Of a DNA stretch of 64,000 bases, positions 1 to 15,953 are shown one piece after another (position 1 is the first letter of the stretch; every line of letters starts with the position of its first letter). The notes under the pieces were generated by a model, which saw only the letters and a program-made list of their open reading frames with translations, was not told where the DNA came from and made no database searches. The translations under genes and the position numbers were made by a program. This stretch comes from Glandiceps talaboti (Eukaryota > Hemichordata > Enteropneusta > Spengelidae): contig NC_135559.1 in the NCBI RefSeq assembly GCF_964340395.1, positions 12,885,259 through 12,949,258 on the forward strand, read 5' to 3'.

Positions 1-1579
<1,579 letters not shown>

Positions 1580-2478
1580 ATTCTCATACAATACAGGAAG
1601 ATGGAAAAGTAGAAAAATGAGAGGGCAAATAGTGGAGGGGGAGGGGGAGTTAACTTGCTGCTCAGTCAACAATGAATTATTTCAAATCTTTGTCACTATC
1701 ACAATACACACCACTACCATAACCTGGCCTAGCCTTTAATACTTATGCTATGATTCAGAAGATAATACCGTTTACGCTTCGTCTGACGTAGAGCCGTTCG
1801 AAGTACACACTGGCAACAACAGACTGATGTTACTGTGACGAAGCACAAACAACCAGATATCACGGTGAGGCCAAGGTAGCTCGTGACGTTTACGTATAGA
1901 AGGGAAGGGTAGCGTCAATAAAGGGATCGTCTTGCCGGAAATTTGATTTTTGGTTTCGGCAACAAAAGGCGAATAAATGTGATACCCTCAATCTGAACTG
2001 AACAGAGCAAAAGACAATAACAAAGCAACAGTCCGTAATACCGCTAAACGATCACAGTCTGTAAGTCAAGGAGAGTCTTTGTCGTAGGCTGACTTCAAGG
2101 ACAAAACATTCAACGTTGGTTAATCAAAGTTTACAAGTTGATACTGTGTCATGCTGACGAGAAAAGGGGACAGTTCTCGGCTTTGCTGGAAAATTTTACG
2201 ACACTGTATGATTTGTGGCTGTACTTTTTGGCTTGCGTGATTATAGTGGTATTAGTACACTAAACAATAGATCATATCAGATTACTGACTGCAAATCACA
2301 GTGAACAGTGTATCGTCTGTACACTGTGAATTATCAATACGCCACTGGGTTGAATCACTGTACTTCAGTGGTACACGTTTTACGTCAATGGTCTTACTAA
2401 TTACACCCCTTTGTGACTCGTGGGGTTGATTCATTGAGCAGACGTTGTTGCTGTTGTTGTTGTTGTTGTTGCTGCCGC

Positions 2479-2512
<34 letters not shown>

Positions 2513-5152
2513 GAATATCGATGTCGTTTGATAGCCATTTTAGATTTTTAAGAACAAAACAGGCGTGAAACAATACGAATACAGTAAGATAATAACTGCT
2601 GTGAATTGCCCCGAGCTCTCACTCAAATACGTTATATAAATATAGGTAGGTGGGGACAAAAAACACACGAAACCAAAGAAGACAGAAAAAACAAACATAT
2701 CGTATACGTAATTCCTAAATACTTTGGGGATCGAATAAAACAAACTTAATGAAGCAGATTATGAGTTCCGTCTATCTCCAGGCTCTCTCCTACCCTACAG
2801 CCTTCCAATTGTGAGAAGCTATTTTGCCCCGTGGGACACCTGAATTCCGGAGTAATAAAGATGCATCTGTCACTCACAAAGAAAACCACTAACTCTCCAG
2901 AGGTTCCATTCAGATTATAACTTAACCGTTTTAATAACCCTGAATGCGATGGTCGTAACATTACACCCATATAAAACACAACATAATTGAATATATGTGC
3001 TATTGTTGCGATAAATTTCGTGATTAGTTTTCACTTTGCATCTTCCACCTATGTTAGTTTGCGTGAGTAGTTTGATTCACGATGTTTACATGATCGATAC
3101 GAGATGTTCTGGGTTTTCTAGTTTTATGTGTCATACACGTGTATCATCATGTGATTGTATTAATTACAGCTCAGACAACTAAGATTAGAACTTGGAACAA
3201 GTTCAATGACCCGTCACAATGTAAAACGAATGGACACGAGATTCTCATTCGTCACATGTGGGTGTCCTATAGATAATAATTTATTTTACGTTTTACATTC
3301 ATTTTTGTATTATATAAATGATGACTCCACTTTTTATCTCAAGGACGTTGGAATTCCATCGAAGCTGTCTAAATTTAGCCGATGGGTGACGGGTCTCGAT
3401 GCGATGCTTTCATACCCACCCCATTTCTGTAAGCTTACTAGCAGTGTTGCAATAATTAAAATTGTGAATCCAAACGTAATGAGATTTTGTTCTGAAATCT
3501 GAATTTCGGAGGAAAGTTGGCTGAACAGAAATTTGTTTTTTCCTCAACAGTTTTGCTTATGTCAACTTCATTTTTAAATGATTTATCAGATTTTAGTACC
3601 GATATTTTGAATTATGGGGTTACTTTAAAAAACCTAATTCCCCATCTTTTTGTGCACGTATCTCTTGTATTGCGATGAATATGTTGCAATATTTTAGAGT
3701 GTATGTTGTTATGTTGTGCATTCATGAACACTTTAACCAATCCATGATTTCTACATTCGATTTCAACCAGTTGAAATTAAAACGATTCTCTAGTAAATAA
3801 TTTGTAATAATTAATTCTGAATCAATAACCTGTGCTTTTGTCGCAATCACTGGGTAGAAAAGAGACACACATACGACAACTTCACCGAAATAGTGCAAAC
3901 ACCTGAGAATTGCAGAAGTCGGTCTGTTATATCGGACTCTACGTCATCTGCAACCACCGAGATTTCTATCGTTTTAAAATCAAGAAAATGTCAAATACCA
4001 GAAGTAAGTACTCGAAATATCAATTTGACAGAGTTCCTGATGAATCAGCGCATTGTTAACAAATCGGTACCGAATGCTTCACGTGTTGAACACATGAATC
4101 TGCACGTGGGTGGATTCAATAACAAGCGACGATGGACGAAAAAGTCGTGTCCATGAGCCGTTATTTAGAACGTGACTTAAATAATAGCGTTGGAACCCAC
4201 CTTTTTTCTGTTGAAATATGTTTTAGTTCAGATATTTACAACAATATAATGGTATGACATTTAGATTCCCTACTAAAACTATTAAATCTGGCTTTTCAGT
4301 CACAAAGGACTTCTATAGGACCCCACCTAGTTTTTTCACGCCAACCCTAACCTTTTTTTTTACGTATTCAAGAAAAAATAAATAAAATCGCGAAAATCGC
4401 GAGATACATTGGATCCGGAAACTGACATCAACTTAAAAAGACAATATAAAACTGTTCTTCCATTCTGTAATGGCTGTACATCTGATAGGAAGAAACCAAT
4501 AACACAGAGACCATAACTATGGAAAACATAACTACCTGAACTAGACTCACATTTGAAATAAAAAATAAAAAAAATAAAATAAAAATCTACCTACCCCACC
4601 TATTCTAAAATTGGGTGTAATCGGAACCATACAATTTTGTTTACGCCTTAGTACCATAAGGGCCTAACTACAAAAGTATGTTATATTGAGGAAAAGGTCA
4701 AAAACGTCAGAAGGTCAAAAACGTACTATCAGCACTAGGCTTTTTTTCCGCATTATCTGTCATCACCCAGGAAATATTTTGACTGAAAAAAACCCAGCAA
4801 ACTATTGGAAATGTCACCGGAGCTTTTGAGAAAGATTTCATTTTAAGAAAAAAAACAACCCCAAAACAATCCCAAAACTCTGAGCCAACTTTAATTAACA
4901 GTGTCACCTAATTATCTTTTAGAAGAAAGGTTGGTCTTTTCTGAGATCGGAAATTACACAGGAACAAAATAATTAAAATTACTCAAATGGAAAAATCACA
5001 ACAAATAATGAAATTAGGCCCTTGTGACACTGTTTAACCCCCTTCAGTCATGGGAATATTTACACCGTCAAAATTCTATTTCAAGCGTGAATTGAAAAAA
5101 TGTGTGTAAGAAGATCTGGACTTCCATTTTGTCATTTTTAATTTGTATTTGA
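1580..5152. other. No gene seen apart from a GTT array
   Basis: Frames at 3206-3502 and 3893-4156 are short, begin without context and show no domain. Several A/T runs. Confidence 0.5.
2443..2513. repeat. (GTT)n microsatellite
   Basis: Trinucleotide array with a few GCT/GCC variants. Confidence 0.9.
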
Positions 5153-5395
5153 AATAATAACAATTATAATAATGTTGGGTTCTTATATAGTGCTTTCCCA
5201 CGCCGCGCTCAAAGCGCTGTACAATTATTACCCTTGGCTCGGATCAGAACGGCACAACGGCCATTTTAGTCTTCCTCAACTCCCCAGGGAGCATACAATC
5301 CATTGCAGCCATTTAAGCGCATAGGATTAAAGCCTTCACATTGCAACCTACATCCTACCAGGTCTCAAATTATACAGCTGGGTTGACTGAGGCAC
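5153..5395 (-). mobile_element. SINE copy 1, L2-like tail
   Basis: On the minus strand the 3' part contains AGCGCTTTGAGCGC then a near-repeat GAAAGCACTATATAAG and an ATTATT tail. The body matches copies at 43203-43475 and 50339-50636, including TTTAATCCTATG and GTTGTGCCGTT. The hairpin AAAGCGC...GCGCTAT plus ATT tail resembles 3' ends of L2-clade LINEs and their SINEs. No tRNA head remains in this copy. Confidence 0.7.
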
Positions 5396-6768
5396 AGAAA
5401 TATTTTTAAATATAGTGTAGTTCTGACTAGTAAATGTATTCATATTTTCTTATTGTAGGACTCATTGTGAAGTGTTTCAAGCACTTCTTCGAGGAACTTC
5501 AAATTCAGTGAGTGGCACTTAACTGCCAGTAAATGTGTGGGAAAAAAACACAAACATCGTGGCTGAAATTTCACATTATCGTTTCTACATGGTGTGCCAC
5601 GTGAATTGTAGTGTTCGTTGTGAGACAAAATTAATATTGTTAATCAAAACAAAACTGCTAAGAAGATACTTAAACAAAACGAATACTTTATGCACACTAA
5701 AGATACTTAGCTATCGCCAATCATGGGAGACCATTGAATTGTTTTAATGTACACATAAACAAAATAGTTACACGGTTAGGTTTATTATGATACTGTGTAA
5801 CAATTCCATGTGATCTAAAATGAGAAGGTGGGGGTGCGGGGGTGGAGGATGGGGAGGGTGGGGGGTTGTTGGACTACTAACAGTTCAAGTATGTGGTACA
5901 ATTAATATTCATGAAAATAAGTTCTGCAGCAACCTATTTTTTTTGTCTCCGCGAGGAGGTCCAACTGTTATCACTGACGCTGAAGTAAACTGTTTACTCC
6001 AGTCATGGAGGCAGTGAGTTTCTACCTCCATGCTCCATCCATTCGAGAGTCAATGCTATTGTCACAAGCGTTAAACTTGAAAGCGGAGCAGTCTGCTACT
6101 TCTGTGCATTTCCTTTCACTACCTTAGACAAAGAAATCTAATTCAACAACGACATGTGGGCATTATACAACTACCTACAGAAGTTCTAGTATTAAAGAAG
6201 TTTGACCCCTAGGTCATGGTAAGTCGTTGATACTGAACTCAATATAGATATGGGTTCAATGACATGTTGGCATTGAGCTAGCTATTCAGTGAGCTTCAGT
6301 CCTGAGTTTGCTAAATTTAGTAAAGCTGCTTAGCAAACCCTATAATCTGCATATCGTTATCCCCTCATCAACATATATATATGGTACAGTAAGCATTTTA
6401 AGTACCTAACGGTGAACCGATATAAGATGATAGATGTTTACATAACAGCATTTTAATTAATTCGTTACCTTTCTTACACGTGTACAATCTGCGGGGTACA
6501 TGTACGAAGTAGGATTAAATATATATACAACCAACTGCGACTACATGTATATATGTATGTATGTATGTGTGTGTATATATATGGAACCCTACATACCCAT
6601 GGACTTAATGAATACGAACCATCTGGCATACATAACTGACTTTGCACATCTTATCTTGTCGTTTATTTTCACACCTTTTATTACGTCACTTTTCATGATC
6701 ACTTAACACTTTTCGTCGTTCGTAAGAGCGCTGTTGGTTTTATTCTATTAGTCATCCATGTACTGTAG

Positions 6769-6811
6769 CTTGATAAAGGTGTGCTAGACACACCGAAACG
6801 TCACTATCAAG
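6769..6811 (+). other. Structured motif, hammerhead-like
   Basis: The outer stem CTTGATA/TATCAAG (6769-6775, 6805-6811) encloses an inner perfect stem GGTGTG/CACACC (6778-6783, 6789-6794) with loop CTAGA, then GAAACGTC. TGATAA, stem, GAAAC resembles the hammerhead core (CUGAUGA, stem II, GAAA) known from Penelope-like elements and retrozymes. The G of GAUGA is A here, so cleavage is doubtful. Confidence 0.35.
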
Positions 6812-6884
6812 ATTTCAACTTGGGATTGGATGTTAGGACGATTGACTTCGAACTTTTGCTATCTATCCATCGAGTCACTTATAT

Positions 6885-6886
<2 letters not shown>

Positions 6887-6973
<87 letters not shown>
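6887..6973. repeat. (TA)n microsatellite
   Basis: About 85 bases of pure alternating TA, shortly after the hammerhead-like motif. Confidence 0.95.
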
Positions 6974-6976
<3 letters not shown>

Positions 6977-8034
6977 CATTCCGTAAATCCTATGACATGG
7001 ATACGATATACTCTAATAGGAATTGTTTTAAAGGCCAGAGTTTCAATCCCCGGATTTGCATTAGTGTTATCTTATCAGTATAGTTCTAAGGATTACATAG
7101 GATTATTCTTTGGTTCTTATAGCACTGTCAGTCTGAAAGGTCCAGTCGTTGGTCCACTGTAACCATTCGCTACCCACGTGTTATATAATAAACGGAAACA
7201 ACACCTGGCTCGTTCAGGCTATATTCCTACCAGCCAACTGTTTTTCACAGCTGTATTTTAGTCCTAATCCGAACATTTATGTATACATATGAAGATTTTC
7301 TTACTTTCTCAGTGTATTTCACAAACGCACCTGTATGGTCCTATTAAACTACCCAATATCTATGAAATAAAAGCTATTTATTAATCAGTGTTTATTTGTG
7401 CAACCTTGGCTGTACTGACTCATAACCTTCGTGTTAATTTTCATGTACCTCAAAGCTATCTTAAATTCTGGAAAACAAAGAGCTACTGAGAAAGAAAACA
7501 AAAATAAATAAACATTAACGGACGGAAGCGTTGTTTATTTTCTAACCATTGGAGAAATAATATAGGCCATTCGTATGAATTAAGGAACGGTGTTAAAATC
7601 GATACAAGTTTAATATGCTAATTTTTGTTGTAATGGTGTCAAATTGTTACACAGTCACTTATTAAGTATTCGATCACTCAAAATTACAGGTATTACTGCA
7701 ACTACAGATAATCCCACAGTCCTTTGCTTCTGAGCATGCTCAGAATGACTTCAAGTGAATTAGCCAATAATACGATGGAGATTCTTTCTAAGTGTTTACC
7801 CTGTCATTTTCAGGTGTTAAGTGATTATTCGATTAAACTTTCCCACGTTTTCATAACATCAGTTACACAACCCCCAAGGGCAAATTGACCGGTAGCATTT
7901 AGACGGAGACCAAAAATAGACCTGATGATAATAGCGCTATTGATGGTATTAGAATGCTGTCGATAGAACTGTCGGTGGTCCCCAAAGAATACCCATGACT
8001 GATCTCATTGTTGTAACTGTTTCAATACACTTGA

Positions 8035-8141
8035 CTGTCCTCTGGATAGATTCATCTCTCAACAATTGTGTATAAATGAAATTCCGGTTGAATTTATCAT
8101 AATTGTTTGCATATTGAGCGATGAATCTATCCAGAAGACAG
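8035..8141. repeat. 107-bp near-perfect hairpin
   Basis: CTGTCCTCTGGATAGATTCATC at 8035-8056 pairs with 8120-8141 with one mismatch. The inner arms (CTCAACAATTGTGTATAAAT against its near-inverse) extend pairing to about 47 bases per arm around a loop of a few bases. It may be a tiny MITE remnant or a miRNA-precursor-like fold. Confidence 0.65.
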
Positions 8142-8931
8142 CTTTTGGTGTGTATAGTCCCAAATATTTTAGTGCTTTTTTTAAATTGCATGTCACGAAA
8201 GTGGTTATACCAATTGTGTTTAGACTTTAAATACGTCTTATTTTTTATACTAACCAGCAGCTGAAACAACTTCTGGTTTTATCACTATTATTTGTTTTGT
8301 TTGTTTTTCACAATTTCGCTTCATTTTTGTTAAAATTTAAACATCCGTGAAAACTTTTTAAATATTCATATTTTAGTATACTTTTCTTATTTTGAACATT
8401 CGATATCTCTCAAATGATCAAAGCAGAAATAGTTTTAGGATAATGTATTAATGTAGAAAATAATGCTCAGGTCAGGTCAGCTTGGCTTCGGTATTTTGGA
8501 CGGTTCATACAAGTGAACATTAAACTGGGAAAATTGTGAAAAAAAACTCTGACGCGAAAGTGGTGCAGTGATGTTCACGCTTGAAGACAAATTGATCATC
8601 AAAATGACTCATGTTTACCTTTCGGTAATATAACAAACAATTATAGATATCGATTCGTCGGGCAATACAGATGGTAAAGTGTGCCCTCAAGGGGTCGTAC
8701 GTTATGTCGTGGTGTTACCTCACCTACCTGGCGGCCATCTTAAATTGGTATTTCAACGACGACAATCGGTAAATAAAGACGACTCCCAAAATAGGTTACG
8801 TTACGTCTGTCATTTCATGTTGATAAGGCGGAGGCGTAAATCTTGTCGTTTCTTATCAACACGCTAAACATGGTGACCGTCATGACATTCAAAAGTTCCG
8901 CTTTTTTATTTCCGTTCTTAAGTCTCCTACC

Positions 8932-9228
<297 letters not shown>

Positions 9229-9300
9229 CTTTTCTTTATTTATCACTTTGCGAAAAGAGACAGACACACTAGCAACAGAGTATACATAATTTAATTACCG

Positions 9301-9352
9301 CTCTCTCTCTTTCTCTATATTTTTTTTAAGATTTTTTTTTTTTTTTTTTTTT
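9301..9352. repeat. CT and poly(T) low complexity
   Basis: A CTCTCTCT run followed by long T runs; a further T-rich stretch with G interruptions lies at 9890-9937. Confidence 0.85.
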
Positions 9353-12300
9353 TAAATATTTGAGATAACAAATGTACACCATTGACTATAACATTCTAAA
9401 TGTTATATGAATACCAGTAAAATGCCTAACAGATGACAAAATGGGACAAAGATTGAAGAAAAAAATCCTTCCGGGGCAAAATCACTGAATATTCGGTTTC
9501 AAATTTTGACCCGCACAGTAACAAAATTATGCATCATGGCATCGTCCAACTTGCCAAGTCACGTTTTTTTATCGTGAGAAGTCAGCAACCGATATGACAC
9601 GTTATTCACACTGAAATAAAAAAGGAATTTTTAACAAGTGTGTAAATGTATCCAATCGTCTTTACTGCATAACATTTGGGATCGTTCTGGATTAAGACAC
9701 AATTCAGTATTCTTTAATAGATCTGTGTTAAATTTATCACAAATTTCGAATTAAAACCATATTACACGGTATCATTATTGTAACAACGTTCAGTTTACTG
9801 CTGAATTAAACAAATACCGTGCTCGCCTAGTAACAAGAGGGATACCTAAATTTGTTACCATTGAAAGACTTGTTTTTTCATAATTTGTAGTTTTTTTTTT
9901 TTTGTTTTTTTTTGTTTTTTGTTTTTTTTGTTTTTTGTATATGTAGTGCAATTGCGAACAATAGCCACTTCAGGAATAAATGACAAAGAGATCTCCTAAT
10001 TGGCCAAGCAAATTGGTTCGCTGCTGCTCAGAATAACAAAAAAAAATAATAATAATAAAAATGTAAGACGGCAACACTATACGAAAGGTGTACATTGTAC
10101 TTTAACGTGCATTGGGTATTGCACTCCAATACACGGGACCTCTATTTTACGTCCTGTCCGAGGGACAAAAGTAAAGTATAAAAAGGAATCAAAAATAGTT
10201 GCGATATAATATAATTTAATGAACAAGAGAAAAGTGTTTTCAACGGAAGATTTATTAGTTTTGTATATTAGTATCTCACAGATTGGAATGAGAATGCGTT
10301 TCGTTATGAAATTAAATATTCGTTTTTTAGAATTAATCTAAAAAAATTAACCCATATCAGACCATATTATATAATAATATATATAATATATGAGATACTG
10401 CTAAAACAAGTGTACAGTTAGTCAGATTACCAAAAGTTGGTGATATATTTAACATCACACCAGAATTTTGTTATTTTTTGGCACAAATTATTTTCATGAA
10501 GAGTAGCCCAAAGAAAATACCTGTTTATGTTATCAACCTACATTTTCATAGTACATAGACTGATTGTATCGTCTACGTATTTCAGAGTCGAATTGAAAAT
10601 AAAACGCGGGAATAATAAAGTGTTGACTTGTCGTCAAAACAAACAGTGAGAGTGCTGCGCACGCGTAGCTTACCACCAATCAGCGGCCACCCTTCTTTTA
10701 ATAGACTGCGTGGAGTGGAGTGAAGTTAATTTAGTGTGTTAAGTCAGAGTTGCTTGTCCGTGTTGTCATTCCTGTGATCAGTGTACAAGAGAACAACTGG
10801 TTACATTAACTTGTCCATCGTGTTTATTTATAGGCATATCGCAAATTTTGAAAGCGTGCCTAGCTTAAACTTTTCGGCTAATAATAGTGAACTTGAAGGA
10901 TATAATCTTCTATTCTTTAATTCCGGTGAAATAAAGTTAGTTACACTTTAAAAAATCTTTGCACATACTAGTACTAGCAAATGGGTGGTATTCACCCACT
11001 TGGAAAGTAAATTACGGGGGTTGTACAGACTTCATCGGTGAGATCATTCTCGCTTGAGGTATTGACAACAAATTGGACTGACATGCTCACTGAGATGAAT
11101 TAGAGTGCATTCATCAGAACAAAGATTTTTCAGAAATTGTCCCCTTGAGGATTTCTTTCTAATGAACTATAGGGCCTCTGAAAGGGGTTTCTTTTAATCG
11201 GAGGAATGCAAATACACGGGTATTCAACTCGACAAAGATGCGAAGGACGCCTACAAACTTCTCTGTTTAACAAAAAACAACATCTTAACTCAAAGTAAAG
11301 CACTTGCGTAACAAAAGGTCATCGGAAAGGCTTTAGCGGTAATACTTAAAGCAAAATGGATGTCTTTTTGTCTCATTATAGTCGTGAAATGCAACGAAGA
11401 AGATTAAAATAGACCTCACTGAGTGACTAAGAATCGTGAAAGGGGATAAGTACTCCTGGTCCCCCCAGGAAGTGTCTAAGAAGTCAGTACCATGGCTGTC
11501 GTAGGAGTAAAGTTATTGCAATACAAACAATCAAATGGAACGACGGAGAAATCCTATTCATTTTACCTACCGTAGGTGGAATTCAAAGCCAATTTTTTTT
11601 TTGAAAAAAATTCGTCCTAAAGTCGTCCAAATCCTTCAAAAAGATAAGATATGGTCAATACAATGCTGTAAATTCAAGGGTAGTCGTATTAACAACAACG
11701 GGGGAGTCATTAGGCTAGAGCTTCAGGGACAAGTGTAGGACGCCATACAATACATAAGTGTCCACAAGAGAACTATGCATTTTCCAAGTATCAACAGGTG
11801 GCATGGTATAGTTTACGACTCATTCTATAGTTGTACTCATCAAAAGTGAACACAAATGTTAGTTTGTAAACTTGTCAAAAAAGCAGCACTGGTAACTCTT
11901 TCCCAATTCAATAGTGCACGAGAGAGAAAGTTGACCTAACAACGTATTAAACACCGCTTTATGATTCACTAAATTTGACCTTTAACCTCGTGAAGTCGAA
12001 ACAACTTAATCACCACATCATGGGCAACTGCACAACTTAAACGTGTTTCAATGCACGGGTGACTCAAGTACCACAGGCGTCTCTTTACTTGACCGAATAC
12101 ACAGTACAAAACAAGTCAGACAAACATTCACAATGAAACACCTGACATAGCTCATTCATTCGTCCCATCAAACCTTTCACTTGCAAATGTAGGTAGGAAT
12201 CGCCCAGAGGGTGAATTTTTATTTAATGTTACATTATGAGGTGGCCTTTAAAAAAGACTTCCGAATACCGCATTGTAAAAGTTGGTCGTAAACCACATAC

Positions 12301-13454
12301 ATAAAAATGTGTTGGAGAATTATAGCTCGAAGTGATACAAAAAATAATACATGTACATCAAATCGCTAGACCATGCAAATGGAACAAAGACGAAATATTA
12401 CAAAGTGTATCAGCACCTTCAAATTTGTCAAATTATGTTGTAATAATGTGTCCAGGTACAGAGATTCCCCCGGGTTGTCAAACAACAGCGGTGATTTAGC
12501 CAAATCGTATGTGAGAGTCAACACCTCGACAGAAAGATGTGTTTTTTTAGAGCATGTTGACGTGTTACCTTGGATACGGTTGATTTCTTGTATGACCCAT
12601 TTTTTAGAACGCCATCTTGCTACACAACGGGTCTGTTGTTTTCACTTCTTATCATACCACGCATCATCAAGTCGTTTAGCCACCATCAACGTACATTTTA
12701 TTAATCCATGACTTTATAGATTAGTTATGATACTATGAACCACGCCCTCTACAGTCATAGCAACCATATAAAGCCGCCTGTATGTAAACGACGAGCACAC
12801 ATCATAAGAGCAGTCGGGGTTCACTTTCTGAACTTTTTTGAAGTAATTTCATCGGAGTTAATGTGAAATATTTATCTTACACCACCGTATTTTCTAACGA
12901 ACAGAAATGTCTCTATCCAAACATGCATTACTGAGATGATCCAAGTGTCCTTGCCTTTATCAGTTCATCTAGGTAATGAGGAACGGTTTATGTCAATCCA
13001 TCGTTAATTTCATAGGCCTACCCATGACTACCTACTTGTCTTTAAATCCGGCAAGTCACCTGTTGCCGTCGTATAATCTACCAACTTCTGTCGTTCTTAA
13101 TCCATAAATTATTGCACCATCATTGCATCCTGGCGGTATACAAGCCAGTGGAGCAGAATCATTAATTACTTCAGGATGAAGCTTCCCGACAAAATGAGTT
13201 AGATGACCGCTGGTGGCGCACTTCAGTTAGCGCTGATTTGGCCCGGTTGTTTCATTTACTTGGGCAAATTACACGTCGACGTGTATCCATGTGAATAAAA
13301 AGTCTCATTCGAGGAATAGCGTCTGCTAAAATGTAAGAGAAGGAAAGTATCGGCGATAAAAAAGACATCATAAGACGAACTGTATCCTTAGGCTAAAGAC
13401 TAGAACGTTTTGTGATCATTGTACGAGTTTTGAAATGAACTGTTTATTTATTTA

Positions 13455-13510
13455 TATGATTTATAAATAAAAAAAATCCAAAACAAATACCCAATCCTCA
13501 TCCATATGGC
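13455..13510. mobile_element. Fragment of the TTAA MITE family
   Basis: Carries the right-arm sequence ending CCCAATCCTCATCCATATGG, as in the 53.7-kb copy; the rest of the element was not found. Confidence 0.5.
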
Positions 13511-14015
13511 CATGCGGAATACATATGTGCATATGTTTGTCTTTTTTTGCAACAATTTCTCCCCTGCCCCCCCCCCCCCACACACACACACCGTAAATTG
13601 TAACCCCAGCCTAATTTCGCACTATGCGTCAGCCATATTTCATTATGGTGATTTTATTTTGGGATACATCATATCTGCTTTTACATTATGCAATGTATTG
13701 TCTAATGATACTGTATAGCCTTTACAAAGTTAGATAAAATTCAAATACTTCGGCGAAATAGCACATATAAAAGCCAATCGACATAACAAAGAGGGCGCTA
13801 AGCACCCCGGTCATATGGGGCATGAAAGGCTGAAAGTTCAATCACTACAGCCACCTGTGACCCGCGAGTTGCGACCCGCCACCTGTCAGTTGCAAAACTG
13901 TGACCCGTGACACTTGTAGCCATAACTTTATTTTAGCTGACGTGTATTTGTTGATCGAAATGAATCAGAAATGTATCAGTAAGTTAAGTTTACATAATGC
14001 GGCCTACCAAAACCC

Positions 14016-14188
14016 AAACAAACAAAAACAAACAAAAACAAAGTACAAACAAATAAACAAGGATACCCCAAAAAACAAAAAAAACAAAAAAAAACAAATA
14101 AACAAAAAACAAACAAACAAACAAACAAACAAACAAACAAACAAACAAACAAACAAACAAACAAACAAACAAACAAAAAAAACAAAAT
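14016..14188. repeat. (CAAA)n microsatellite
   Basis: A-rich lead-in then a pure CAAA array at about 14108-14176. Frames reading NKQT or LFVC repeats are artefacts. Confidence 0.93.
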
Positions 14189-15309
14189 GAAAAACAACAA
14201 CCGAAACACAAAAGAAAAAACATGATTAGCACGAACGTTGACGATGTAAATAATGAAATTGTTTCATGTAATGAAAAGTGGACTTCTCACTTCTCATGGC
14301 TAGGTGCCAACAATGATACAAATTACACAACATATCATGCGAAACACACAGTACACCTGAACCACATACAACAGATCTGATGACGAATGGTATTGTATAT
14401 GCCATCTCACTATTCTATACCATACAACAGTATTGTGTACTTTTCGTGTATATTACTATTAGAGCAAGTCAGATCTCGTTCACCTTATTTCTTTATCACG
14501 ACCCTTTAAAGAATGGAGAGTCAGTCGGTCATTTACAAACAGAAGCAAGACAAAGAGAAAAGTGAATACGGGTTTCTGTTTGCATTATAATGTAGTCTGT
14601 GAGATATACGACGTGTCGTGCGCGCAACCCTAATACAGGATCTATCAATAGCCAACAAAATATACAGTGGTTGGTGTAGACTGTAAGGTACGTAGTGACG
14701 GGGTGCCTTCACACATCGGTCAAACCCTCCCACAGGTGAGGACGGACCGACACGACGTATCGTACAGTATGTGGTTGATAAGGCAGCGCGGCATGTTTAA
14801 CGGACTGTGTTCGCCAGAAGACTATATGTAGCATATGCATTTATGATCAAAGTTGGTCATTTTGCAATGTTTGACTTCAAGTTGATAGATAGTAACATTG
14901 ATTGTTATTGAAGGAAAGTCTAAACAGATCTAATAGACTCCCTCTTCAATCACAATCCTGTTGTGCTTAACAATCAAAGTGCTCTTGTCGAGCGGGTAAA
15001 ATCATTGACTTGATTATTCCAGATTTTGGCTCTAGAATATGGAATGAAAAATTGGCAGTATATTGCACTCTAGAAAACAAAGTTTCAGCTCTATGTTTTT
15101 TCCTTGCCTCATAGGAAAGATTTATGGGTGTAAAGTAATCTGTGATAGAGTGTGCATATTTGTGAGACCTGTACAGATTATATAAATGCAAAGAATTTTC
15201 AATCATCTAAATTACGTTCACCTGGTTACAATATTGTTTACACCATCGTATAAATTGTCCGGGGCGGCCAGCTCTGGGTAGGGGTGTGTAGCCAGTGCTG
15301 GAAACCCCA

Positions 15310-15570
15310 GCAGGCCCCATTTCAGACCGACTTTGACCAAACTCAATACTCCATTTTAGACCATTACAGGTTCCTAAAAGATGAAAGTTTCTGAGACCTA
15401 AATACAGTTTCCTTACGAGCAACATTTTGAGGCAATGAATGGCAGTTATGATTTGGTAATGGACAATGGATCACATTTTAGACCAAGTAAATCGAAAATA
15501 ATGCAAAGTAGACCCCGTTTTAGACTCTTCAGCTCGAAAAATCAGACCCCATTTTAGACCAAAGGGCAGC
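15310..15570. repeat. Short-period diverged repeat with CCATTTTAGACC
   Basis: The block CCCCATTTTAGACC and close variants occur about six times in 260 bases, separated by unrelated sequence of 20-60 bases. No ORF is associated. Confidence 0.5.
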
Positions 15571-15883
15571 ACATATACGTATACTCAAATAAGGTGAGTA
15601 GCACCCCCCCCCCCGGATAAATTGTCCAAGTGTGTGTCAATGCATATTCTCACTAAAAATTAATGTTATGTAGAGTACTCTTGACCCAATATGTGTGTTG
15701 CATACCAAAACTAATACTACGTTGCCCCTGACAACCGATGTGACCTGGTTTGTGGGTGTTGATATGTGAACCACAGACAAATGGAGGAGATAGGTATAAA
15801 GTGAAAAAAAACTTGCTTTAATGTCCTTCATGGTCGTTAACGTTATGTAAAATCACGAAAATGTTAAGTTGCTAAGACAAATA

Positions 15884-15889
15884 AACGAA

Positions 15890-15952
<63 letters not shown>
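15884..15952. repeat. (AAAT)n microsatellite
   Basis: Pure AAAT array of about 65 bases. Confidence 0.93.

Positions 15953-15953
<1 letters not shown>

Larger units (their letters stand above)
5396..8034. other. Intergenic, G-rich tract at 5826-5872
   Basis: Apart from the TA array and the structured motif, the notable item is GGTGGGGGTGCGGGGGTGG-type sequence with at least four G runs. TTCTGAGCATGCTCAGAA at 7728-7745 is a perfect palindrome. Confidence 0.5.

Noticed and set aside
7949-8269. 106-codon minus frame
   Set aside because: It crosses the 107-bp hairpin and shows no domain.
13190-13240. An 18-base match (TGGTGGCGCACTTCAGTT) with 32450
   Set aside because: Flanks do not align, so it is too short to claim a repeat family.
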